DNA of 64,000 bases, from positions 11,537,369 to 11,601,368 of the forward strand of contig NC_044927.1 of NCBI RefSeq assembly GCF_003576645.1, in the 5' to 3' direction. How positions within the stretch are numbered: the stretch's first letter is position 1; every line of letters begins with the position of its first letter. The notes below the pieces were generated by a model. It was not told the DNA's origin and did not search any database. It worked only from the letters and a program-made list of their open reading frames with translations. Below are positions 21,243 to 32,234 of this stretch, piece by piece. A program made the position numbers and the translations under genes. The DNA is from Ipomoea triloba. Taxonomy: Eukaryota > Streptophyta > Magnoliopsida > Solanales > Convolvulaceae.

Positions 21243-22549
21243 ACATTGACTTGGGACTTCTGGGTAGGTAGACTATAAATGTCATTCACGACCGGACCTC
21301 GCATGAGGGGTGTTCCCGACAGTCGATCCTTAATAACAAAATGGGTGTCAAAGAATTCAACCGAAACAGCATTAGTTTGACACAATTTTGACACTGAAAC
21401 TAAATTCTTTTGTAGACTAGGAACACACAAGACATCAGACAAGAGTAGAGACCGATAGGTAGAGGGAAAAGAAACCGACCCAATGTGTGAAATATTAAGA
21501 GACTTACCATCTCCCAGCATGATTTCGTCAGGCCCAGTATAGTCCGAAAGTGTGTGTAATGACATAGGATCATTCACGATAGGGTGAGAAGCTCCAGAAT
21601 CCATAAGCCACGATTGAGTTGGCATGGTCGTAGTAGACGTGGTGTGAACCGTAGGAGATAGGCGCCCAGTATTTTGTGACTCAACAACAGCAACATTGTT
21701 ATCCTTCAAAAATTTCGCGAGCTTTCGGCAGACAGGGTAGTCGCAGTAATTGCAGAACCTCGCGGAACGATTGCTATTGTATCTGGTCTGGGTTTGTCGC
21801 CCATTGAAACCTCCTCTGCCACGCCTATTAGTATTATTATTATTTTGAGACTGCATATCAGCAGTACCATTAAAACGCCGTTGGGTCGCATTGGCTGTGG
21901 GCATGTGAACCTGTGTAACAGCTTCATTGTCTTTGAGCAACCTTTCATAATCCGTGAGAACATCATGCAGCTCGCCGTACGAGATGGGTTCTGTTCGTAC
22001 GCGAAGAGCAGCGACAATAGAATTATATTCATCGCCTAGTTGCGTGAATATATGCACCACCAGGTCTTCTTCAGCAACCGGACTTTGAGCGAGAGCCAAA
22101 TCATCTGCAATCGCTTTCATGTCCCTCATATATGTCTCAACAGAACGGGTGGATTTTGGATTCTTCGCTAATTTAGCTTTCAAAGAGACTATGCGGCTTC
22201 TAGAGGCAGCCGCACAGCTGGTGGATAGTCGGGCCCATGCGTCACATGCAGACGATGCCGACGAAATGACAGGTTGTAACGTTTCTGTCAAACTACCGAG
22301 TATGGCACTCAGGATAATTTGATCCTGTCTAAACCAAGCCGTGTAGGCGGGATTTAATTGACGTTGTGCGTCATCTGAAAATTTCGCAGGTGCAGTGGTG
22401 GTGCCATTGACATAGCCCACAAGGTCCAGACCTATGAGCGTGGACTCCACTTGTTTCTTCCAAATTGGAAAATTGGTAGATGTAAGCTTGATTGGGAGAT
22501 GGGTAGGAGCATAAATTGGAATAATAGATGAGGAAGCAGTAGCAGCCAT
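21243..22549 (-). pseudogene. gag: Second copia element: gag and protease, truncated by the LTR
   Basis: ATG at 22549 opens a frame of about 435 residues before it runs into the inserted LTR at 21242. Residues 1-215 match the gag capsid region of short-LTR plant copia elements (W..W....L, UBN2-type). A degenerate zinc knuckle follows (C266, C269, then C274, with the histidine-containing middle deleted). A protease motif DSG lies at residues 317-319. Integrase and RT are missing, and they are not found left of 987 either. It belongs to a copia lineage different from the big element. Confidence 0.85.
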
Positions 22550-22612
22550 GTAAGATAGACAAGAAAGGAGACTGGGGAGGAAAAAAAAATAATTAATCTC
22601 GCTACAGCAATG

Positions 22613-22624
22613 GCTGTGATACCA
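22613..22624 (-). promoter_or_regulatory. Primer-binding site of the second copia element
   Basis: Minus-strand TGGTATCACAGC abuts the LTR end CCTCACA directly. It is the tRNA-iMet-type site with one difference from TGGTATCAGAGC. Confidence 0.88.
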
Positions 22625-22766
22625 TGTGAGGAATTAAACTCCAGAGATGTATTCATCAGTGTAAGACACACTATAAATAGAAGAAAGAGCACAGAAGAAG
22701 GAAACAAACTATAACAAAATCATAAGACTAGGCCTACACCAACTAACAGTAGACTAAGTCTTAACA
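22625..22766 (-). mobile_element. 142-bp 5' LTR of the second copia element
   Basis: On the minus strand it runs TGTTAAGAC...CCTCACA, with TG/CA ends and a TATA-like CTATTTATAG (near 22671-22680). Such short LTRs are usual for one group of plant copia elements. The primer site follows directly. No second LTR lies in the window. Confidence 0.85.
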
Positions 22767-23131
22767 ATTTTAGGGGTGAAGGAAGCTGAGGCAATGGGTA
22801 TGAGAGAGGCACTCAGTTGGCTTAAGGATACTGGGATGGGAACTGTCGACGTGGAAACTGACTCCCAGCTACTTTTTAATGATTTATCTTGTAATTCTTT
22901 TCAATCTGCTTTTGGTTTTCTAGTTGACAATATTAAAGAATTTGCATCCACGATAAATGATGTCCAATTTGGTTTTGTTAGGCAATCTGCGAATTGTGCC
23001 GCCCATACTGTTGCTCGGGAGGTCATTTCTTGTCAGGTTGCGGGAAATGGCTAGATGCTCCTCCCTCTTTTCTTGTTGATTGTCTTGCTATTGATTTAAT
23101 GAATTAAGTTTTCCCTTTCAAAAAAAAAACA
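22767..23131 (+). pseudogene. LINE 3' end: RNase H fragment, 3'UTR and poly(A)
   Basis: A plus-strand frame enters directly at the copia LTR and reads EAEAMGMREALSWL, then VDVETDSQLL, then NCAAHTVAR. This is the RNase H (RVT_3-type) C-terminus of plant L1-like LINEs, with the E..A, D..D and AH..A motifs. It stops at 23052-23054 and is followed by about 70 bp and a poly(A) tail (23120-23129). The same family is represented by the LINE at 58838-61299. The 5' part is missing because the copia element begins inside the frame. Confidence 0.85.
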
Positions 23132-23880
23132 CTTCAGTCTTAGCTTTGACTTGCAAGTTGCAAGTTTTATTTGTTGTTGTTTGATCGAAGGTTTTTTAAA
23201 AGGAGACTATCAAGTTTGATGTGAATGCAATGCCATAAATGTTGAACAATTGAAGTCCATAATTAGGGCATGCAGTCAATAAATGCTAATTTCAGAACTC
23301 TTTCATCTACATCTGCATATAGTCGGTGCGATCTGCATCTTCCAAACCGTGTTTGCCGGCTCATCATCAATTAGTTAGTTAGTGTTATGCATGACTCAGA
23401 TCAACGTAACTGCAATTTGATATGATTAACCCACTCGTAATCAATAATAATACATTGAAAATGAACGAGCTTAGTTGGCATGAATGATCGTGTACTCTTT
23501 TCTCTTAATTAGGTTTGGAATTTGAACTCCTTTTGTATGAAAATGCTTTTTAATTAGGTTGATTCAGTGCGAATGGAGATTAATAGGATATTTAACATAT
23601 TATAATATATAAATGTGTAATTTATCTACCAACCTAGAAGCACATTTTTCAATTCATTGCTGAATTTATATTTTGCAACAACACGCTAGCATTCAATGCC
23701 CTTTATACTAAGAAAATAAATGGGTATTAAATTTTTTTAACATTCTAAATTAAGTTATTAGTCGATTTTAACTCCACCCGTGATTTTTGTACATGTACAT
23801 GAGGTCTTGATAACCTCATAGATAGTCATCATGAGTTTTTTTTTTTTTTTTTTTTTTTGGGAGGGGGCGGGGGTGGGGCA
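23132..23880. other. AT-rich intergenic DNA, no gene seen
   Basis: Nothing codes here. The only landmarks are a stretch near 23280-23340 resembling part of the segmental duplication at 25522 and 28257, a poly(T) run at 23835-23858, and a G-rich stretch (23859-23877). Confidence 0.6.
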
Positions 23881-23885
23881 ATCAT

Positions 23886-24126
23886 TATTGTGTGGACCAT
23901 GGTCCACATAGCTGTGTGGACCATACTATTAAATAATGCACATTCAATATAAAAATAATGTACATTCAGTATAAAAATAATGTATATTATATTCAGGGGA
24001 TATACATTATTTGTGTACTGAATGTACATTATGTTTATAGTATAAAAATAATGTACATTCAGTACAAAAATAATGTATATTTAGTACATTAAAAATGTAC
24101 ATTTTATTATGATCCACACAGCTGTG
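23886..24126. mobile_element. MITE-like element with TGTACA palindromes
   Basis: Inverted ends AGCTGTGTGGAYCATA occur at about 23910-23925 and, reverse-complemented, at 24108-24123. They are preceded by the palindrome GGACCATGGTCC (23894-23905). The interior is a chain of AATGTACATT-type palindromes. The same words recur at 24650, 34150-34240, 34490 and 34800-35100, so this is a dispersed family. No transposase is encoded. Confidence 0.5.
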
Positions 24127-24275
24127 TTTGCCGGGGCTGAAGCTTTTTAATTGTTTGTAATAGTTATTAGACTTCTTGATAATTACATAAAAAGTTAGGG
24201 CCGATGATCCGGCCCAACAACCATTTGATTGAGACAATAAGGGCACTATTGCCACTAATATAATTGTGCTCTATT

Positions 24276-24318
24276 AAGTATGTTTACGCGTTTTCAAAAA
24301 AAAAAAAGTATGTTTACG
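24276..24318 (+). mobile_element. Minimal retroposon: poly(A) tail with 13-bp target duplication
   Basis: AAGTATGTTTACG occurs at 24276-24288 and again at 24306-24318. Between them lie 17 bases, CGTTTTC followed by ten A. The TTTTC-poly(A) end matches the 3' terminus of the LINE fragment at 28987. It reads as an extreme 5'-truncated LINE insertion. Confidence 0.7.
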
Positions 24319-24654
24319 AGAGAACAAATAGATGTATGCATGGAACTCTCCCATCTTGGCTTGCATACTTTGATATCTCCTTTTAGTTTTTTTTTAGGTG
24401 TGGTGTGATCTAGATTTATGTAATTATTTGGTATGTGTAGTGTACAAGGGGAGTTTGTAGCATCTTGAGGTCTTGTGTTCAAATTTCTTTAATTTTGATT
24501 TAACCATTGGTTGGATATTCTCTTGATAACTACAAAGGTTCCAAATTCAACTCTTGGAGTTGTTTATAGACTTTCTTAATTTGAGCTGATCAACTATAAA
24601 TAATCTAGAATAATTTATCTTTATGTGGTCTTTAGCCAGTTGTATATAGTGGAC

Positions 24655-25180
24655 CATGGTCCAACACTATTGTCAAATGAATTGTATAGTAGTAGAGTTA
24701 AAATGATACTTTAGTGTTACTAAAATGAAATCAGTGTGTGTGGAAAATGAAAAAAAAAAAAAACAGAGCTCATTATGTAATATAATATAATAATGTAATA
24801 TGTCAAATAATACTGTACTAGAATTAAAATGATACTTAAGTGTTGCTATATATAATGAAACTAGTGTGGATGGAAAATGAAACTAAAAAACAAAACACAA
24901 ACAATAACATATATTATCAAATAAACATGAAGTGTAATTCAAATTATATTTTAACGTTACTATAATTAAACTAATGTGTATGAAAAATGAAACTAAAAAA
25001 TATAGATCTCATTCAATAACGTATATTGTCAAATGAAACTGTTGTAAAAGTAAAATGATACCTTAATGTAGCTATATTTAAATAGTGTGCCTGAAAAATG
25101 AAACTAAAAAAATAATATTGTCAAATAAAACTGAAGTATATATAATTAAAATGATACGACATCGTTTTACATAAATGGAA
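24655..25180. repeat. Degenerate tandem repeat, about 115-bp unit, 4-5 copies
   Basis: Units carry the words TATTGTCAAAT, AAAATGATAC, (T)TAATGTTACTATA and GAAAATGAAACTAAAAAA in constant order with 10-25% differences. It starts right after a GGACCATGGTCC palindrome. There is no coding capacity. Confidence 0.7.
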
Positions 25181-25521
25181 GGAAGTGGGCTGAACAAATA
25201 TGAACTTTCTCCTTATATGTTTTAAAAAGTAATGCCACACTGGCACCCCAGAAATTGCAGTAACATTTTACTGATAAGGGTTTTATTTGGATCAATAGCT
25301 AAAGTTTGAACATTTGGCCTAGCTAAAAGAATTTAGGTTAGCAGAATCTTTAATTTTATGATACACAACGTGCCTTATAACTTGGACAGGGATGAGATAA
25401 CCTTCAATTCCCTCTCTAATTTATAGATGGCTACTTCTCCAGCTACAGCAGCTATATATGAAGGTGTTTTTATATATATAGTTATTTTAAAGTTGAGTTT
25501 GAGGTGTTTTAATTAATACAG
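25181..25521. other. AT-rich intergenic DNA
   Basis: No gene, RNA or clear repeat is seen. Confidence 0.5.
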
Positions 25522-25760
25522 TATGCATTAAGTGTGTGTAAATTCATATCAGACAGATTTTCTGCATTGTTTAAAGCATGCATAAGACAGATAATAAATG
25601 CATGCATTTAGGAAATTTCACCATTCATCTGCACTTCGTTGGTGTCAGCTATGATCTACCTGTTTGTTTATATGCCAAAGTCAGCTAGCTCATCATTGGA
25701 TTTCATTAAATTACTTACTCTTACTTGTGTTTCAACTGCAACTTCATATCTTATCCCATG
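25522..25760. repeat. Segmental duplication copy A (SAUR flank)
   Basis: It shares TATGCATTAAGTGTG, CAGACAGATTTTCTGCATT, CCAAAGTCAGCT and many other words in the same order with 28257-28500, with substitutions and small indels. The two copies bracket the two SAUR pseudogenes, as expected from tandem duplication of a SAUR unit. Confidence 0.75.
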
Positions 25761-26400
25761 CCAAATCAGGAATATAATACACAATAAAAGTATTATATAT
25801 ATATGCAGCAGAAAGATCAGATCTGAGTCAACCCAAAATTTCTTTGGTTTAGTCCCTCAAACTTTGTCATATTCGATTCTAGGATGGCTACAACAGTTTT
25901 GCTGATTTATTTATGTTCAGAAGTTGTATAACACAATTAGCATTTGTTGTGTGATTCTTAATATAATTTATGTTGATTTTCAATCCACCCTGGTAGGATT
26001 ACACAGTAGATCATATCGTGGGAACTGAATGCTAAGAAAGAACTAACATTATATTAGCCAGTGAGCTTGAAAGGGCGGTTTCTAGTTCAGATATGAATTC
26101 AACAAATTTATGATGTTTGTTTGTGGTAAATAAATATACATGAAGGAAACTGGAAGTGACTTTAATTTGTAAATGACACAACTCAGCTGGACTCTTTTAT
26201 TGGTTGGTCATATTGAACTAATTAAGATATATGAAAAAAAAAAAAAAATCACCAAAAGCATGAATTAGCATGGAGATTACAAACTCAAAGAGTGAATAAT
26301 CCTCTATTTGGCATTTTTCTCAGCTGTACAAGAAATTCGTGCTTTACTGGTATACAAATTAAATTGCAGGCTAGGCAAAAAGTATTTCTCAGCTAGTTCC

Positions 26401-26513
26401 TTTTTCTTTTTGAATACTATTGACTCTATTACAATGCAGTATCTGTTCATAACTACTTTCTCAACCTATTGAAGCACAAGAGTCAATATTGCCTGCACTG
26501 AGGCTCGAACCCA
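26401..26513 (-). mobile_element. 5'-truncated SINE, same family as 35778-35954
   Basis: On the minus strand it has the B-box-like GTTCGAGCCTC, the family's TTGACTC...CTTCAATAGGTTGA...AGTAGTTATGAACAGATACT body, and an A-rich tail (26401-26412). The A-box half is missing. It sits directly against the 3' end of a SAUR pseudogene. Confidence 0.75.
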
Positions 26514-26772
26514 CCACCTCCGGGCAGGGAATTGTGAAGTGAGATGAATGAAGGCCTCCTCCGGGCAGGGAATTGTGAGGGATGATCAAACCCAAACTCT
26601 TTCTCTGCTTGAATCAACATATCTTGAAACAAAGGGTGCATGGCTCAAATATGAAATGGGGATTATGTATCGCTTCTTCTGCCTCTCCCCGACATAGACA
26701 ACAAGATGGCCTTTTGGGACATCTCCACAAGTTTTCTTGAAGATGTTATTATATGGGGCACAGAGATCGCCA
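26514..26772 (-). pseudogene. SAUR-family auxin-responsive gene, frameshifted
   Basis: On the minus strand a central block reads DVPKGHLVVYVGE, then QKKRYIIPISYL, the hallmark of small auxin-up RNA proteins. A plausible start (ATG 26772-26770) is in another frame. After SYL the frame shifts again to the family's FQDML...E.EFGFDHP segment, and the terminal IPC.EE.F segment needs a further shift. A 20-bp word near the 3' end is duplicated (26517-26537 and 26557-26577). Intact SAUR proteins are single-exon, about 90-100 residues, and act in auxin-linked cell expansion. This copy is broken by at least three indels. Confidence 0.85.
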
Positions 26773-27311
26773 TGGTTGAGATAATTCACAAATTAAAGCT
26801 GGAGTAACTAAAGGATTGAATAATGAAATGGTGGAGTAGCTAAGGAAATTATTGTGTTCGACAATTGTTAGGCTTTGAGATTTGGCAGAAACCTCTATCT
26901 GATATATAGCTGAATTTATCCAGAAGTTGTGTGGTGAAGATTGATGTTAGGCTCACTGGGGATAGACAAGCTAAGAACACATGACATAGCATATATGTCT
27001 TTAATTTGTTTTCCAGTTGGCATGGGCCCCAAGTATATTACTTGAGGATGTTTGAGGGCCATAGTGATTAAGGTTTGTGTTCTGATCTATATATGAATCA
27101 CTTGGTCCAGAAGCATTCTAAGAGACATCAAGATCAAGATTGACCACAGAAAGCAGGTGACTGATAACAGACAACAACACATGATCGAAGCCTTATCTTG
27201 TTTTCCTTTCAACAAATTATATTGTCACAATGTGTAGCAGACATCTATCTGCTGTACAGAATGGACTCCCAAGAATGGATATTTCAAACTGCCTAACACT
27301 TCTTGTAGTGT

Positions 27312-27317
27312 TGTCTC
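27312..27317 (+). promoter_or_regulatory. AuxRE-like TGTCTC upstream of a SAUR relic
   Basis: TGTCTC, the canonical auxin response element core, lies 195 bp before the ATG of the plus-strand SAUR relic. A 6-mer alone is weak evidence; its position makes it plausible. Confidence 0.35.
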
Positions 27318-27511
27318 TCACTATTGCTCCTTACAATTAATTTACTGGATAATATGGCCTACCAATTTGCCTTCATCTACATATAAATTAGTGGTTTCTT
27401 AAATTTTGCCAAACACAAATCACACCACTTACTTTCTAAAGAATTTCTTGTTTACTACTACTACACCAATTTATTTGATTCTTTGCTCTCTATTTGTTAA
27501 TTAGATCAACC

Positions 27512-27787
27512 ATGGCTTTCCGTGTATGTGCCTCGCATAATTCATGCTAACAAGATCTTGAACAAGTCTACTGCAGATCGATATCCCGAAAGGCCACCTT
27601 GCTGTCTATGTTGGGGCAAGCCAGAAGAAGAGATATGTGATCATCCCTATAGGCTATATCATATCTGAGCCACCCTTTGTTTCAAGATTTGTTGTGTCAA
27701 GCCCAGCAAGAATTCGGGTTTGATCATCCAATTCCATGCCCAGTGGAGGTGTTCATTGATGTCACTTCGCGCTTAAGTAGGAATTAA
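27512..27787 (+). pseudogene. SAUR-family gene, frameshifted
   Basis: ATG at 27512 begins MAFRV, then a frameshift leads to an IIHANKIL-type segment. Another shift leads to IPKGHLAVYVG and QKKRYVI, and a third to [22 protein letters not shown] and a stop at 27785-27787. All landmark segments of a single-exon SAUR of about 92 residues are present in order, but in several frames, and the first frame stops after 12 residues. A TATA-like CATATAAATTA lies near 27380. It is a sibling of the minus-strand relic at 26514-26772, arranged divergently, and clearly non-functional as assembled. Confidence 0.85.
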
Positions 27788-28256
27788 CAAGGCGCCTCAC
27801 CTGACGCCAATTTTTGCCTGCAATATAATTTTGTTAGTGTAACAGAATTTACTTGTACAGCACAGAAAAAACACTAAGCAGCCTGAGGAGGATTCATTGT
27901 TTAGTCTGTAATCCCCATGTTAATATATGAGCACAAGATTTTCCATATTAGTCCTGCCATTGCGAAAAAAACAAATTAGAATACTGTTGCCAGGATACAT
28001 ACACAAATGCAATTTTTTCAAGACCAGAACAAGTTTCATCGGATCGCATAAATTTAACTGCTTTCTCTTTTGTCCCGAGTTATCACATCCAGTTTTCTCC
28101 CCACTTTTTTACCATAAAATCATAAGTCTGTAGAATGTACTGATCTCTGAAGTTCAGCATTACCAAAGAAAGATTTGAAGTTGTCTTAGCAAGATGCAAT
28201 CTTTATACAGCATTATTGAAGTTGTTTGAACACTAACTGCCTGAGACAAGTTCTAA

Positions 28257-28500
28257 TATGCATTAAGTGTGAATCCTTATCAGACAGATTTTCTGCATTC
28301 TTTAAAGCACAAGACAGATCATATATATAATAAATGCATTTATGAAATTTCAGCATTCTTTCATCTGCAATTAGTGGGTGTCATCTCTAGCTGTTTGTTT
28401 TAATTTAATGCCAAAGTCAGCTCAGCATCATCATTGGATTCCATTACTTACTTGATCTTACTTGTGTTACAACTGAAATTTGATATCTTATCACACGATA
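28257..28500. repeat. Segmental duplication copy B (SAUR flank)
   Basis: Counterpart of 25522-25760 in the same orientation. It lies about 470 bp downstream of the plus-strand SAUR relic. Confidence 0.75.
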
Positions 28501-28986
28501 CAATGCCTAATGTGTATTTTTAAATTAATGTTTCAGAATCTATTAAAATATCATTCGGTATCCTGACATATATCAATGCAAGATTATCAAATTTTTCATA
28601 AAAGAATATTTCAAGAATGCATATCTATGACTTGTGGTATAATTTTTCATAAAATTAACTGGTGCAACTGCAGTTTTAGTGGGAAACATCCTCGCTAAAT
28701 AGTGCCCAAGCATAATTTTTCTAACACAAAACCCTATTAAATGGCGTGATTCATGCTTCCTCTTGTTGCCACTTCTACCATAAATGAATTCTTGATTTAA
28801 TATAGTCCCTTTGTGTGTTTCACTGCAACTTTAGTGTCGTGGCGCAATGCACCTTCAAAAACAGAACCAAATCCTCATTCACCCAAAAGACAATATATAT
28901 TGTAAATTAGGTGTACCGTTTCATTAATGTCTAATGCGTGATTCTAATTAAATGACCAAAGTTCATGTTAAATTTTATATTATATA
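28501..28986. other. AT-rich intergenic DNA
   Basis: No gene or recognisable element is seen. Confidence 0.5.
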
Positions 28987-29145
28987 TTTTTTTTTTGAAA
29001 ACAATCATCAAAGTGAACTATTATTGCAAAATCAAATCATGCATGAATACAATAAAGGATATCTGCGTCCCACACCTCTTGACCAATATACGAGCAAGAA
29101 GCTTTGGCTAGAGAGTGAGCAATCACATTGGCTGTTATATTGTAT
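28987..29145 (-). mobile_element. 5'-truncated LINE tail (RNase H end)
   Basis: On the minus strand it reads NVIAHSLAKAS and continues to a stop, a 3'UTR of about 50 bp and TTTTC plus poly(A) (28987-28996 as T). AHSLA is the RNase H C-terminal motif of plant LINEs. Only about 150 bp of the element are present. Confidence 0.65.
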
Positions 29146-29639
29146 TTTTTTAATACACTCTAACATATTAATAGTATATGTTTAACAATTATGTCAATTT
29201 TGATAGAATGGGTTTGAATCTAAGACCTTCATTATGAAAATCAATGAATAAGTGAAGAATAATAAATAGTTAACAGAATATTCTGTTGCTAAAGTTTACA
29301 CTGACAAAATGCAGGGATATTTAGGAAAAGTAAATGATATAATAGAGGGTAAAGTAGGAAAAATTAAAAAAAATACTAAAATTAAAATAATATGAACCAT
29401 TCACTTTAAGAAACAATTACACCAATATTTTTTAGTTCCCGGTAGAGGCGTAACTTTATTGGCTCTTATTATAAAATATAAAATAAAATTTACCAAGTTT
29501 GCATATTTAGTTGCTAAAGATTGCATATTTAAGTGTTCTCGTCCTTAGACATTTGGACGGTCATAGCATAAATACAACGAGTTGAAGAGTACAAGTCTTA
29601 TAACGGTACAATGATTCGTCCATGTGCTTGTACTATACT

Positions 29640-30010
29640 TAAGACATCATTTTGAGTAAAAATGAGGGGTTTAAACTCCTATCATTGCTATCATCAAAAT
29701 CTCAACACGAGAGGTTCCTAACACATCTTGTCATGGATATTCCTAGTTGGGAAAGACCTATATCTCCAATTTGTGTGCATTGCAATAGTCAAGCAACAAC
29801 CGGTAGAGTATGGAGTAATATGTATAATTGTAAGTCTAGACATATATGTCGTAGACATAATACGATTAAGCAGCTTCATTCTTACAACGGGTGTTATCTT
29901 TGTTGACTACGTAAAGTCAAAAGATAATATAGTAGATCCACTAACCAAAGGGTTGAGCAATGAAGTTGTAGAAAAGTTGACACGATGAATGAGTCTAAAG
30001 TCCTTGGAAT
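29640..30010 (+). pseudogene. copia RNase H C-terminal remnant
   Basis: The frame VDYVKSKDNIVDPLTKGL followed by a short tail and TGA (29986-29988) is the characteristic C-terminus of Ty1/copia RNase H. Just upstream, in a second frame, SRHICRRHNTIKQL is the preceding conserved stretch, so a frameshift separates them. Earlier sequence is too decayed to read. Orientation is plus. Confidence 0.75.
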
Positions 30011-30942
30011 AAAGTTTTATAATGGTCACCCAACCTAGTTGGCACCTATGATCAATAAGACAACTAAATTATGGACTCCCTACCACTCCTCGTTAGAACA
30101 ATATAATGACTCACGAGGTTAGCATGTAGATGCTTTAATGATTTGGAAACGTGGTTGACCTAGTGGGCTAAGTTATGCCAACTTTTCGAAAATATTCTCC
30201 AACGTTTTTGTCATTGACTGAGCAATCACTACTCAACTTTGTGACCGACCGAGCAGTCACTACTCAGTCTAGGTGACCGAATAGTAACATGGCGAGTGAC
30301 TACTCGGCCTTGTGATTGAATGGTCATTGCTGGGTTGTAAGCTTTAAGGTATCATTCGTATTGCTCGAAGTACTCTTCGGAGAACCATTCTAGAGCATTA
30401 ATTCTGATGTTATGGACTTAATTTCATATTATTTTGAAATTTAAATTTTAGAATTAATCTCCAGATTAATATTGTTGAAGGTTACACTAAGGTTTTTAAA
30501 CTAGCGATTAACGACATGATTAATTGTTATTTAATCTACTACATATTCTATATAAAGACTATGGTTCAGCAAGTGATATTATACAACAACTACAACCTAC
30601 ATTTTGCTCTCAGAAAACTTCTGCTATCTTCCTTTTCTAAATTTCTATGTTCTAGCCGTGTTTTAGTTCGCCGGATTTTTTTGTTTGAGTGCTCAAACAT
30701 AGAATCGGAATACATTTTATCCTGAGAAATCTAGGCTACAATGCTTCTAGCATGTTTGGGAGGTAGCAAATAAGATTTTAATGAAAGAGTGTTTCGTTCG
30801 ACTAATACTAAACACTTAATCTTTTGTTCTTGTGCTTGTTATTTTCTAGAAATATTATTTTTCGTAGTAATATTTCGTAACCATGTGTAGTTGACTTTGT
30901 ACAATTTTTTGCATTAATAAATTTACCTTTACAAGAGGAGGA
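30011..30942 (+). mobile_element. Probable 3' non-coding region and LTR of the copia remnant
   Basis: It follows the RNase H end. A CACTACTC-rich stretch with GTGACCGA repeats (30210-30320) and a TATA-like TATATAAAG (30549-30557) would suit an LTR promoter, perhaps starting TGTTATGG at 30408. No second LTR copy or polypurine tract confirms the limits. Confidence 0.35.
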
Positions 30943-31690
30943 GATATGGCCCAACACTTTGTTACTTGGATTGCAATACACAAGTGAATTTGATAAACAA
31001 TTAATCAATTAATTTTTATCTAAGTTGATTAGCTGCCCCGAAGCCGTGCTATACAACTCTAAACAACCTTTAACATTCTGAGCTTGAGGGCTATACAACT
31101 CTAAACAACCTTTAACATTCTGAGCTTGAGGAATGGTAGCTTTGAAGAAAAGTTTAACATTCTGAGCTTGAGGAATGGTAGCTTTGAAGAAAAGAATATA
31201 GAAGCGAAGAATTTGATATGGCCCAAGACTTTGTTACTTGGACTGCAATACACAAGTGAATTTTATAAACAATTAATCAATTAATTTTTATCTAAGTTGA
31301 TTAGCTGCCCCGAAGCCGTGCTATACAACTCTAAACAACCTTTAACATTCTGAGCTTGAGGGCTATACAACTCTAAACAACCTTTAACATTCTGAGCTTG
31401 AGGAATGGTAGCTTTGAAGAAAAGTTTAACATTCTGAGCTTGAGGAATGGTAGCTTTGAAGAAAAGTAAGCCGTCATCAGCAAAGAATAAATGCGAAACA
31501 GGCGGAGCCCCACGAGCAACACAAATGCCATGAATGTCACCCCGGACCTCAGCGCGCTGTAATAGAATGAATAGTCCTTCTGAACAGATGATAAATAAAT
31601 AGGGTGACAAAGGTTCCCCTTGACGAATTCCTCGGCTCGGAATATCAATGCCATGAATGTCACCCCGGGCCTCAATATTCTATATTTTCT
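30943..31690 (-). pseudogene. LINE reverse-transcriptase fragment with nested duplications
   Basis: On the minus strand from about 31690 it reads SRGIRQGEPLSPYLFII, then the catalytic HLFFADDGLLFFKA (FADD box), then NVKGCLELYS, all standard L1-type RT motifs. The piece is interrupted by small direct duplications: a 42-bp unit (LFFKATIPQAQNVK region), a 42-bp unit (CLELYSPQAQNVKG region), and a 25-bp unit around GDIHGI. A 250-bp block (31215-31466) repeats at 30943-31194. It cannot encode a working enzyme. Confidence 0.8.
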
Positions 31691-32234
31691 ATTTTAAGCA
31701 ATTGTAATGGATGAATAACTATTACACAATAGTAATGGTGGTGAAGTAATAGGTGGGTGGTGGTTCAGAAAAAGGTAGAAAAATAGTAGTAGTGCATGAA
31801 AGATAATCATAGATAAGTAACAATAAGAGTAGGTAGGTGTAAATAAATAATTATAGGGGTAAACTGAGATAACTACATAAGTGATGGCAAGAGTAGATAG
31901 AAGTAGTAAAAAATTCTTTAAATTTTGTATCTCGCTGGACTTGGTACTTATCAATTGGTATAGCTAACCCTGGGAAGTGTGGGATTGCAATCCCAAGATT
32001 AATATTAAGTGAAACTTTGGCACCCCAACACTGAACCCAGTTTCTTCCTAGTTCAGAGTGGTTTTCATTAACCCTCAAAAAGATTTATGATTCTCAAGAA
32101 TGCAGGTACACTGGATACATCAAACGACCTGTATATTAACTAATAAAAGATATAGTCAGGAGCCATGCCATAAACTGATAAGCATAAACATAGAATTAAT
32201 TAGCAGAATTAACGAAATGTTTAGAACTTGGTCT
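31691..32234. other. Intergenic and 3' flank of the gene at 32235
   Basis: AT-rich sequence without coding signal. The 3'UTR of the minus-strand gene should lie in about 31950-32234, but no convincing polyadenylation site stands out. Confidence 0.4.

Noticed and set aside
23886..24255. Short host ORFs around the TGTACA repeats
   Set aside because: They are translations of low-complexity palindromic repeats rich in H, Y, C and I.
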